The notes under the pieces: model-generated
Database searches by the model: none
What the model saw: only the letters and a program-made list of their open reading frames with translations
Told to the model about the DNA's origin: nothing
Made by a program: the position numbers and the translations under genes
Origin: Chloroflexota bacterium
GTDB taxonomy: Bacteria; Chloroflexota; Dehalococcoidia; Dehalococcoidales; JAUYDJ01
NCBI GenBank assembly: GCA_030690025.1
Contig: JAUYDJ010000100.1
Location: 1-5,539 of the forward strand
Reading direction: 5' to 3'
DNA: 5,539 bases
Part shown: in pieces, positions 1 to 4,906 of the stretch
Position numbering within the stretch: position 1 is the stretch's first letter
Layout: the number at the start of each line of letters is the position of its first letter

Positions 1-60
1 AGACAGAAAGGCGTTCAGCCTGAAGGCTTCAGACAGAAAGGCGTTCAGCCTGAAGGCAAG
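1..60. repeat. Two tandem copies of a 30-bp unit
   Basis: Positions 1-30 and 31-60 are identical for the first 27 bases and differ only in the last three (ttc against aag). The window begins exactly at a unit boundary, so more copies may lie upstream. Thirty bases is ten codons, and the unit is open in two + frames and one - frame. Frame 1 reads RQKGVQPEGF repeated and stops at TGA 88-90; the minus strand reads a repeating AFRLNAFLSE. Each copy holds a small inverted repeat (ttcag-c-ctgaa), and the junction makes another (ctgaag-g-cttcag, 20-32). There are no spacers, so this is not a CRISPR array. It may be the end of a repeat-containing gene or an intergenic tandem repeat; I cannot decide from two copies. 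Confidence 0.85.
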
Positions 61-186
61 GTCCTTTCTCCTCTCGCGATTATACTCTGACCCTGCCAAA
101 CCTTCCTAACCTAAAGTGTCCAGTCTCAAGGGTTCACTCCAATATATGGCTAGACACCGGAAGGAAGAGAAGCTATTGCGGTTGCA
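61..186. other. Non-coding stretch with an imperfect inverted repeat
   Basis: No gene is recognisable. The sequence can fold as an imperfect long hairpin: ccttcc (101-106) pairs with ggaagg (159-164), and inside it gtgtccag (116-123) pairs with ctagacac (150-157) with one mismatch, leaving a 26-base loop. No T-run follows, so it is not an obvious terminator. On the minus strand a TATAAT hexamer lies at 84-79, but no matching -35 box is visible at the right distance. The role of the stretch is unknown. Confidence 0.4.
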
Positions 187-228
187 AACAAAAAACCCAG
201 CCAGCATTAGCTGGCTGGGTTTTTTGTT
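187..228. terminator. Bidirectional Rho-independent terminator
   Basis: Positions 187-205 and 210-228 are a perfect 19-bp inverted repeat around the tetraloop atta. The GC core is cccagccagc/gctggctggg. The outer part of the stem is a run of six A on one side (190-195) and six T on the other (220-225), so it can end transcription from either direction. On the + strand it would insulate the flavoprotein operon from reading entering from the left. On the - strand any antisense reading from the operon region would stop here. The promoter -10 box of the next gene overlaps its right edge. Confidence 0.93.
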
Positions 229-233
229 ATAAT
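225..233 (+). promoter_or_regulatory. Extended -10 promoter of the flavoprotein operon
   Basis: TGTTATAAT contains a perfect TATAAT (228-233) preceded by TG one base upstream, the extended -10 form that works with a poor -35 box. The -35 position falls inside the terminator hairpin (around 204-211) and has no good match to TTGACA. Transcription would start near 240, giving a leader of about 55 bases before the start codon at 295. Confidence 0.6.
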
Positions 234-281
234 GACAACATCACTGATGCGATGCTGATTTTATGAGGCGTGACTATGATG

Positions 282-287
282 AAGGAG
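282..287 (+). promoter_or_regulatory. Shine-Dalgarno site fixing the flavoprotein start
   Basis: AAGGAG lies 7 bases before ATG 295, which is ideal spacing. The in-frame TTG at 289 is only one base past it and could not be used as a start. This makes the protein two residues shorter than the longest open frame. Confidence 0.85.
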
Positions 288-294
288 ATTGAAG

Positions 295-2085
295 ATGAGT
301 CCAAAAACAGAATCTGCCGTCAGGACCATTGACACCGACGTGCTGGTCGTCGGGACGGGTGGGGCCGGACTAAGGGCCGCCATCGAGGCGAGAAGGTATG
401 GGGTTGATGTCCTGCTGGCGGACAAGAGCCTGATTGGCCTGAACAACAACACGCGATGGTCGGGGGCAGGTATCCGGGCGGCGTCACGCGGCGGGGTCGG
501 CGCTGGTATCAACTCACCGTATGATTCTCCCCTGGAGCACCTGAAGGACAGCCTCCGGGTGGGTGGGTTCCTGAATGACCAGCGCCTGGCGGAGGTCTTC
601 TGCTTTGACGCCCCATCCCGCGTGCTGGAGCTGCTCGACTTCGGCCTGGAGAACCTGTCCGACATGATGATGCACTGCTCGTTCCCCCACGGCACGGCCA
701 TAGTCAACCCTTTGCTGGTCACTATCGCCAAAATGGGTGTCAAGACCTACCGGCGGCTGTTCATACTCGATTTAATCAGGGAAGACAATAGCATTGTGGG
801 TGCCCTGGGGTTCGACCCCGGTCGAGAAAAACTCGTGGTCATCAGGGCTAAATCGGTTATCCTGGCTACGGGTGGCGCCGGCGAGGCTTACGCGCGGAAT
901 GAGACCGCGACGACATCCACCGGAGACGGCTATGCCCTGGCTTACCGCGCCGGGGTGGAACTGCAGGATATGGAGATTGTGCATTTTGAGCCGTATGTCC
1001 ATGCCGAGCCTGATTTGCCGATGATGGACCGGCACGAATCGCGGGCCGGCGGCTTTGGCATCCTGCGCAATAAATTCGGCGAAGACTTTCTGCCTGACTA
1101 TATAGAGCGCATCGGGCCGCCCGGCGGCGCTTTCCATGAGCAGTTCGGTGTATTCATGCCTGACATCCGTGCCCACGTATCACGGGCAATGGCGATGGAG
1201 GTACATGAGGGACGGGGAGATAAGGACGCGGTATTCTATGACCTGACTCACGTCTCCGAAAAAGTATGGCAGTCGGACATACCGTCGCAATACCTGCGCT
1301 GGGTGCTGGCCCGCGGCTACGACCTTAGAAAGACGCCTATTCATGTCTTCCCGGCGGTTATTTGCACCCTGGGAGGCATCTGCATCAATGAAGAGTGTGA
1401 GACCAGCCTGGCCGGGCTTTATGCCGCCGGCGAGACTACCGGCGGCGTGCACGGCGCCATGCGTCTGAGCGGCAACGCCCTCGCCGGCACTATTGTTTTC
1501 GGGGCCAGGGCAGGCCGGAGCGCCGCCAAACGGGCCCTGTCCATGACGCTGCCGCAGTTGAATTCTAGGTCGATTGAACAGGGGAAGAAGATAGTCGAAA
1601 CCGTCCTGGAACGTCCGGCCAGCCGCGAAGGCGACCCGGATGAGATAACCCGGCAAATCAAGTCGATAATGTGGAACAAAGTCGGCATACTCAGGAACAA
1701 GGCAGGCCTGGAGTCGGCCATTCGCGACCTCGACCGGATTGAGAGTGAAAACCTGCCCGGCCTCTTCGCCCGCAGCGGATCAAAGGTGAGGTCGGCCTGG
1801 GAATGTATTAATATGCTCACTACCTCTCAGATGATAGCCCGCGCCGCGCTGCTCAGGGAAGAAAGTCGCGGCGGACACTACCGGCTGGACTTCCCCTTGA
1901 GGGATGACCGCAAGTGGCTCAAGAACATAATGCTCAAGCAGGCTGACGGCGGGATGAAGCTGACCACGCAGCCGGTGGTTATGACGCTATGCCGGCCGGG
2001 TGAGATGCCTGATGACAGCCCTATCGCCCGGGCGCTGGCGGGAATAGACAGACTGAATGTTAAGAGAGTGAGAGGTAAAGCGTAA
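295..2085 (+). CDS. FAD-binding fumarate reductase/succinate dehydrogenase-family flavoprotein, substrate unknown
   Basis: A 596-residue cytoplasmic flavoprotein with no signal peptide or membrane segment. The N-terminal Rossmann motif binding FAD is G20-T-G-G-A-G25, after DVLVVG. The family core follows: GGAGEAY and TGDGYAL before residue 220, a capping region with VSRA (R297 at the place of the catalytic arginine of fumarate reductase), AGLYAAGE, then HGAMRLSGNAL (H386, R390), and the C-terminal helical domain with the REESRGGHYR signature. Covalent FAD through histidine, as in SdhA, is not expected because the matching stretch reads NNTRWSGAG with no His. Two substrate histidines of true fumarate reductases also look replaced: the HPTG His by E232 and the HYTMGG His by I356. 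The ferredoxin gene begins one base after the stop, so the two form an operon and probably a complex, much as AprA pairs with the small iron-sulfur protein AprB. The flavin fold is certain from the motifs; the substrate is not, and succinate/fumarate activity seems unlikely. Confidence 0.9.
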   Translation: MSPKTESAVRTIDTDVLVVGTGGAGLRAAIEARRYGVDVLLADKSLIGLNNNTRWSGAGIRAASRGGVGAGINSPYDSPLEHLKDSLRVGGFLNDQRLAEVFCFDAPSRVLELLDFGLENLSDMMMHCSFPHGTAIVNPLLVTIAKMGVKTYRRLFILDLIREDNSIVGALGFDPGREKLVVIRAKSVILATGGAGEAYARNETATTSTGDGYALAYRAGVELQDMEIVHFEPYVHAEPDLPMMDRHESRAGGFGILRNKFGEDFLPDYIERIGPPGGAFHEQFGVFMPDIRAHVSRAMAMEVHEGRGDKDAVFYDLTHVSEKVWQSDIPSQYLRWVLARGYDLRKTPIHVFPAVICTLGGICINEECETSLAGLYAAGETTGGVHGAMRLSGNALAGTIVFGARAGRSAAKRALSMTLPQLNSRSIEQGKKIVETVLERPASREGDPDEITRQIKSIMWNKVGILRNKAGLESAIRDLDRIESENLPGLFARSGSKVRSAWECINMLTTSQMIARAALLREESRGGHYRLDFPLRDDRKWLKNIMLKQADGGMKLTTQPVVMTLCRPGEMPDDSPIARALAGIDRLNVKRVRGKA

Positions 2086-2086
2086 T

Positions 2087-2320
2087 ATGCTGAGTATAGT
2101 CATTGACGAAGAAAAGTGCTCCGGTTGCGCCCTGTGTGTTGAGGGATGCTTTGTGCCCTGCCTGGCGCTGGACGAAAGCAAAAAGAAAGCGGTTGTGGTG
2201 GACCGGGATGGCTGCCTGGTGTGCCGGACGTGTGAAGATGTCTGCCGCTCCAAAGCTATTAAGATTGTGTTTGCCGACTGGCCCGGCTTCCCCCAGGACC
2301 GCATATCCAGGGTTCTGTAA
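2087..2320 (+). CDS. 2[4Fe-4S] ferredoxin, partner of the upstream flavoprotein
   Basis: A 77-residue bacterial-type ferredoxin. The first cysteine set is C11-x2-C14-x2-C17-x3-C21 and the second C43-x2-C46-x2-C49-x3-C53, the classical arrangement for two 4Fe-4S clusters, with the fourth ligand of each cluster swapped between sets. Neither fourth cysteine is followed by the usual proline: the first reads CFVPC, which leaves an extra unpaired C25, and the second reads CRSKAI. ATG 2087 starts one base after the flavoprotein stop, with a GAGAGG ribosome site about 10 bases upstream inside the preceding gene. This points to translational coupling and fixed stoichiometry. It probably carries electrons to or from the FAD of the flavoprotein, acting like AprB in AprAB. 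The C-terminal tail after residue 57 (ADWPGFPQDR) is short, so there is no added domain. Its electron partner beyond the flavoprotein is not in the window. Confidence 0.92.
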   Translation: MLSIVIDEEKCSGCALCVEGCFVPCLALDESKKKAVVVDRDGCLVCRTCEDVCRSKAIKIVFADWPGFPQDRISRVL

Positions 2321-2328
2321 ACGTCTGA

Positions 2329-3354
2329 CTACACGCGTGCTGCTATCTTCCGGGTGCCGACTACCTGGAACAAAGCGCCGGTCACCAGGGGGTCGAACTG
2401 GGTGCCGCTGCATCTGCTCACTTCCTCGAGCGCCTGCTCCCGTGGCAGGGCCGCCCGGTAGGGCCGGTCCGAGGTCATGGCGTCAAAAGCATCCGCGGCT
2501 AATACTATTCGAGCGCCCAGGGGTATAGCCTCGCCAGACAGCGTCTGGTCGGCACCGCTGCCATCGTAGTTATCGTGGTGGTGCAGGATGATATTCACCA
2601 CCCTATCATTGACCAGCGGCCGCACCAGGTCGGGACCCACGATGGCGTGGGTCATGATATGCTGGTATTCATCCGGGGTCAGCTTGCCCGGTTTATTCAA
2701 AATCTGCGGGTCCACGGCAATCTTGCCGATGTCGTGGAGGAGAGAACCCCAGTGCAGGTCTTCCAAGTCACCAGCGGAGAGGTGGAGCTGCTGGCCTACG
2801 GCCAGGGCAATATTGCTGACGGACCGGGAGTGGCCGGCAGTATAGCGGTCGTTAGCTTCTAGCGCGTTGATGAGCGTCTCAATAGCGCTGAGAAAGTACT
2901 TTCTAGTTTCGGTGGTCTTTTCCTCAGTCACTTTTTGAGCCAGACCCTGCTGGTACTCCCGAATCTGAAGCTCCAGCCGCCTCTTCTCCAGGGCCCGGCC
3001 GACGCTCAGCAGCACTTCGTTCAGGCTGAACGGCTTGCGGATGTAGTCCTGGGCGCCGTCTTTGATGCATCGCACGATGACGGTGGTATCAGTGAGTCCG
3101 CTGGCCATGACGACCGCTGTCTGGGGGAATTTAGCCCGCATCTCAGGCAGCGCCTCGCTACCCAGCTTACCCGGCATGTTAATGTCCATGACCACCAGCT
3201 CGAAAGGGTTGACTTTCAGTTGGGACAGGGCCTGGTCGGCGCTGCCGGCCTCGCCGCAACGGTAGCCTTCTTTAGACAGCTTCATATTGAGAACTCTGCG
3301 GATAGTTTCCTCGTCGTCCACAATGAGGATGTTTTCTCCCTGCGCAATAACCAT
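2329..3354 (-). CDS. Two-component response regulator with REC and HD-GYP domains (predicted c-di-GMP phosphodiesterase)
   Basis: A 341-residue cytoplasmic protein. Residues 7-120 are a receiver domain: acidic pair D13-D14, phospho-acceptor D57 in VVMDINMPG, switch S85, and K107-P108. A charged, probably coiled-coil linker (about 121-150) leads to an HD-GYP domain (about 155-330). Metal-site residues are present: H175 (AGHS), H207-D208 with K211 (LLHDIGK), H236, H258-H259 and D288 before FDAMTSDRPYR. Family members hydrolyse cyclic-di-GMP to pGpG or GMP, with phosphorylation of the receiver domain controlling activity. The signature is degenerate: HHE-xx-DGxGYP reads HHH-xx-DGSGAD, so the tyrosine and proline of GYP are lost. 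The domain may have weaker or altered specificity. ATG 3354 is chosen because AAGGGAGGG lies 9 bases upstream; ATG 3378, which would add eight residues, has no ribosome site. No sensor kinase is nearby. The gene ends 8 bp from the convergent ferredoxin gene. Confidence 0.93.
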   Translation of the reverse strand: MVIAQGENILIVDDEETIRRVLNMKLSKEGYRCGEAGSADQALSQLKVNPFELVVMDINMPGKLGSEALPEMRAKFPQTAVVMASGLTDTTVIVRCIKDGAQDYIRKPFSLNEVLLSVGRALEKRRLELQIREYQQGLAQKVTEEKTTETRKYFLSAIETLINALEANDRYTAGHSRSVSNIALAVGQQLHLSAGDLEDLHWGSLLHDIGKIAVDPQILNKPGKLTPDEYQHIMTHAIVGPDLVRPLVNDRVVNIILHHHDNYDGSGADQTLSGEAIPLGARIVLAADAFDAMTSDRPYRAALPREQALEEVSRCSGTQFDPLVTGALFQVVGTRKIAARV

Positions 3355-3363
3355 TGCCTCAGT

Positions 3364-3372
3364 CCCTCCCTT
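3364..3372 (-). promoter_or_regulatory. Shine-Dalgarno site fixing the response-regulator start
   Basis: On the minus strand AAGGGAGGG sits 9 bases before ATG 3354. It lies downstream of the alternative ATG at 3378, so that ATG would place its own ribosome site inside the gene. The sequence just upstream of 3378 (gacaaaagtacc) shows no purine-rich site. Confidence 0.7.
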
Positions 3373-3500
3373 GGTCATGGTACTTTTGTCAGCATATTCA
3401 GTCTGACACCGGCGGGATAAACAAATGCTTAATTTCAGTGGTGTCCAGATAAATATTTCGTAAAAACTGTGGGACCAGGGTGGGGAGTGTGTGGTAATTG

Positions 3501-3514
3501 GGGCAGAAATGCCC
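3501..3514. repeat. Short hairpin with GAAA tetraloop
   Basis: gggca-gaaa-tgccc is a perfect 5-bp stem with, read on the + strand, a GNRA-type tetraloop. No T-run follows on either strand, so it is not a standard terminator. On the minus strand it lies between the ABC remnant and the response-regulator gene. Function unknown; it may be incidental. Confidence 0.4.
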
Positions 3515-3531
3515 AGCGGTAGGGGTGATGG

Positions 3532-3567
3532 AGCCGCCCCAAGCAGGACTAGCTAGTTGAGGCGGCT
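3532..3567 (-). repeat. 7-bp inverted repeat just after the ABC remnant
   Basis: agccgcc (3532-3538) and ggcggct (3561-3567) are perfect complements around a 22-base spacer that holds the 10-base palindrome actagctagt (3548-3557). It begins five bases past the stop codon of the ABC-ATPase remnant on the minus strand. This is where the intact gene would have ended its transcript, but no T-run follows, so it is at best a weak or decayed terminator. Confidence 0.4.
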
Positions 3568-3572
3568 ATATC

Positions 3573-3830
3573 TCAGTCTTTGTAGGCTGGCTCTATGCCG
3601 CTAGCCAGATCAGCTTTTGAGGCGGTTACGTCAGTCAGATTGCCATCTTCCATTTTGAAGGCGCGGCTGGCATAGGCAATCAGGTGCAGGCTGTGGGTTA
3701 TCATCATAATGGTCATACCGCCGGCGTGTATTTCTTTGAGCAGGGCCATGATTTCCTCTTCCGTCTGCTCATCGAGGTCGCTGGTAGGCTCATCAGCCAG
3801 CAGAATCTCCGTTTGAGTTATCCATCCACT
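3573..3830 (-). pseudogene. C-terminal remnant of an ABC-transporter ATPase
   Basis: The minus strand encodes about 80 residues that are clearly the last third of an ABC ATP-binding subunit of the exporter/LolD-MacB kind. It reads TEILLADEPTSDLD (Walker B with its catalytic glutamate, and the D-loop), then TIMMITHS (H-loop histidine), then MEDGNL, and ends at TGA 3575-3573. Walker A, the Q-loop and the LSGGQ signature are all absent. The frame is closed upstream by TAA at 3833-3831, and no start codon or ribosome site is near, so it cannot make a working protein. The missing front part has been replaced by the start of a different gene, the fibronectin-type-III fragment. No permease gene is in the window. 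The decay looks recent, since the remaining frame is uninterrupted and its motifs are intact. Confidence 0.85.
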
Positions 3831-4002
3831 TTAAGTCCACCCGCCCGTTGTTGACCAGGGTAGCCGTAAGGTTGGTTGGCCCCAGCGGTGCGGCGCTGGC
3901 GGTGTGGGGTGCAACTGAATTGGACGAAACGAGCAGAATTGCCAGAGCCATGGCAATTCCCAGGAATCTAAGTTGACGAGCTTTAGTCATCGTATTTTTC
4001 AT
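3793..4002 (-). pseudogene. N-terminal fragment of a secreted fibronectin type III protein
   Basis: A 69-codon frame starting at ATG 4002. It opens with a Sec signal peptide: positive residues K2, K7, R9 and R12, hydrophobic core FLGIAMALAILLV, and likely cleavage after TASA before APLGP. The mature part, PTNLTAT...VDLKWMDNSN, matches the first strands of fibronectin type III domains of bacterial exported proteins, which usually continue as WxDNSNxExGF and on for some 80 residues. Here it breaks off a few residues after DNSN, continues as GDSAG and meets TGA 3795-3793. The sequence past the break belongs, in another frame, to the ABC ATPase. GGAAGAGG just before the start codon is a plausible ribosome site. 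A short secreted peptide could still be made, but the domain cannot fold as it stands. I read it as the front end of a deleted gene. Confidence 0.75.
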
Positions 4003-4053
4003 GGTCCTCTTCCACCGATACCCGACTGCCGCGGGTCCTGCCCTTTCTCCTTT

Positions 4054-4237
4054 TTACGTAGCGGCAGGTATCTTAATGTTGTTTGCGGTTATCCCCATTT
4101 GTTTTGATAAAACATCCGCTTTCGCCAGCATATCCGTAAACTTACGTAGTTCACGGGGAGTATACTACGTAATTTTCCCCGTCATCGCTATAAGCGGGGA
4201 CGGGAGTGAGGCTGGGTGGATTAAGGGTTAGCCCTTA
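4054..4237. promoter_or_regulatory. Intergenic region with interleaved inverted repeats
   Basis: No credible gene lies here. ttacgtagt (4142-4150) and actacgtaa (4164-4172) are a perfect 9-bp inverted repeat; a third copy of ttacgtag is at 4054-4061. Inside its loop, acgggga (4153-4159) can pair with tccccgt (4176-4182), so the two stems interleave as in an H-type pseudoknot. The same tccccg can pair instead with cgggga (4195-4200). A further 6-bp hairpin, taaggg-ttag-ccctta (4222-4237), abuts the promoter -35 box of queH. Because the likely transcription start is near 4273, these elements lie upstream of that transcript; DNA operators are a simpler reading than a leader RNA. Function unknown. 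Confidence 0.5.
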
Positions 4238-4266
4238 TTGACAACTCCTTCAGGCTCAACTAGGAT
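4238..4266 (+). promoter_or_regulatory. Sigma70-type promoter of the queH operon
   Basis: TTGACA (4238-4243) is a perfect -35 box. It is separated by exactly 17 bases from TAGGAT (4261-4266), a -10 box with one mismatch to TATAAT. Transcription would begin around 4273, giving a leader of about 25 bases before the start codon at 4298. That is too short for a preQ1-type riboswitch. Confidence 0.75.
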
Positions 4267-4297
4267 TGTCTTTGAGGGCACTGTATCAGGGAGAGCC

Positions 4298-4906
4298 ATG
4301 AAGGTAGTCCTGCATATATGCTGCGGAGTTTGTGCTGGGGCGGCCGCGGAGAGGTTGGCCCGGGAGGGGCGCCAGGTAAGCGGTTTGTTCTACAATCCCA
4401 ACATCTACCCGGCCCGGGAATATAAAAAGCGCCTTGAGGTGGCCAAGAGGGTAGCCAAAGAGCTGGGATTTCCTCTGGCAGCAGCCGCTTACACTCCGGA
4501 AGCCTGGTTCGAGGCGACCCGTTCGCTGGAGAATGAGCCGGAGGGAGGCAGAAGATGCGAGGTCTGCTTCCGGCTAAGATTAGAGCGGACTTATCAGTAT
4601 ATGAAAGACTGCGGCGCGGATGCGTTTGCCACCACCTTAACCATCAGCCCCCACAAATCCGCCGCGGTAGTCAACCGGGTAGGCTGGGAGGTGGGCGGCG
4701 ATAGCTTTCTGGAGAGGGACTTCAAGAAGCAAGAAGGTTTTAAGCGGGCCATTGAGCTGGCTAAAACATGGGCGCTCTACCGGCAGGACTATTGCGGCTG
4801 CATGTACAGCCTGAGAGATAGGCAGCTTGTCCGTAATTTGAGCCCGGGCAGGCCGAACAGCAAGGAAGAGGCCAAAGGAGGTAGCGACCATGCTTGTGAT
4901 TGCTAA
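4298..4906 (+). CDS. queH: Epoxyqueuosine reductase QueH (DUF208 family)
   Basis: A 202-residue cytoplasmic iron-sulfur enzyme that reduces epoxyqueuosine to queuosine at tRNA position 34, the last step of queuosine synthesis. It replaces the unrelated, cobalamin-dependent QueG. Conserved family features are all present: the N-terminal HICCGVC (C8, C9, C12), YNPNIYP with EYxxR (32-45), RCEVCFRLRL (C87, C90), TTLTISPHK (112-120), and YCGC (C166, C168). The usual CCAPC reads CCGVC here. ATG 4298 is chosen because the family begins MKxxLHxCC and AGGGAG lies just upstream; the longer open frame from TTG 4238 would start inside the promoter -35 box. The C-terminal tail (about 180-202, charged, ending HACDC) extends past the usual core and is the part overlapped by the next gene. 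The last 17 bases are shared with that gene, so translation is probably coupled. No other queuosine gene is in the window. Confidence 0.93.
   Translation: MKVVLHICCGVCAGAAAERLAREGRQVSGLFYNPNIYPAREYKKRLEVAKRVAKELGFPLAAAAYTPEAWFEATRSLENEPEGGRRCEVCFRLRLERTYQYMKDCGADAFATTLTISPHKSAAVVNRVGWEVGGDSFLERDFKKQEGFKRAIELAKTWALYRQDYCGCMYSLRDRQLVRNLSPGRPNSKEEAKGGSDHACDC
4874..4882 (+). promoter_or_regulatory. Strong Shine-Dalgarno site inside queH
   Basis: AAAGGAGGT is a full match to the anti-Shine-Dalgarno sequence, 7 bases before ATG 4890. It sits within the last codons of queH and fixes the start of the overlapping methyltransferase gene. It is the strongest ribosome site in the window, so the second gene may be translated at least as well as the first. 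Confidence 0.9.

Larger units (their letters stand above)
3379..3572. other. Intergenic region upstream of the response regulator
   Basis: No gene is visible on either strand. The stretch must contain the leader and probably the promoter of the response regulator on the minus strand, but I see no convincing -35/-10 pair. AT-rich sequence at 3421-3472 is the most likely place. It contains two hairpins, listed separately, between here and the dead ABC gene upstream. Confidence 0.5.

Noticed and set aside
1..60. CRISPR array
   Set aside because: The two units abut directly with no spacer and there are no cas genes.
79..84. TATAAT on the minus strand as a divergent promoter
   Set aside because: No -35 box or TG extension is found at the right spacing, and no gene start is visible to the left within the window.
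2575..3420. Several + strand open frames opposite the response regulator
   Set aside because: They are shadows of the strongly supported REC/HD-GYP gene on the minus strand and have no family likeness.
116..3448. gtgtccag at 116-123 and 3441-3448 as ends of an insertion sequence
   Set aside because: Only eight bases are shared, both in the same direction, with no transposase and no target duplication between them.
4142..4200. preQ1 riboswitch upstream of queH
   Set aside because: The pseudoknot layout is suggestive, but the 9-bp first stem and the absence of the A-rich tail do not match known preQ1 classes, and the likely promoter is downstream of it.
4001..4231. A 76-codon + strand open frame with a hydrophobic stretch
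   Set aside because: It has no ribosome site, overlaps the start of the FN3 fragment on the other strand, covers the inverted repeats of an intergenic region, and resembles no family I know.
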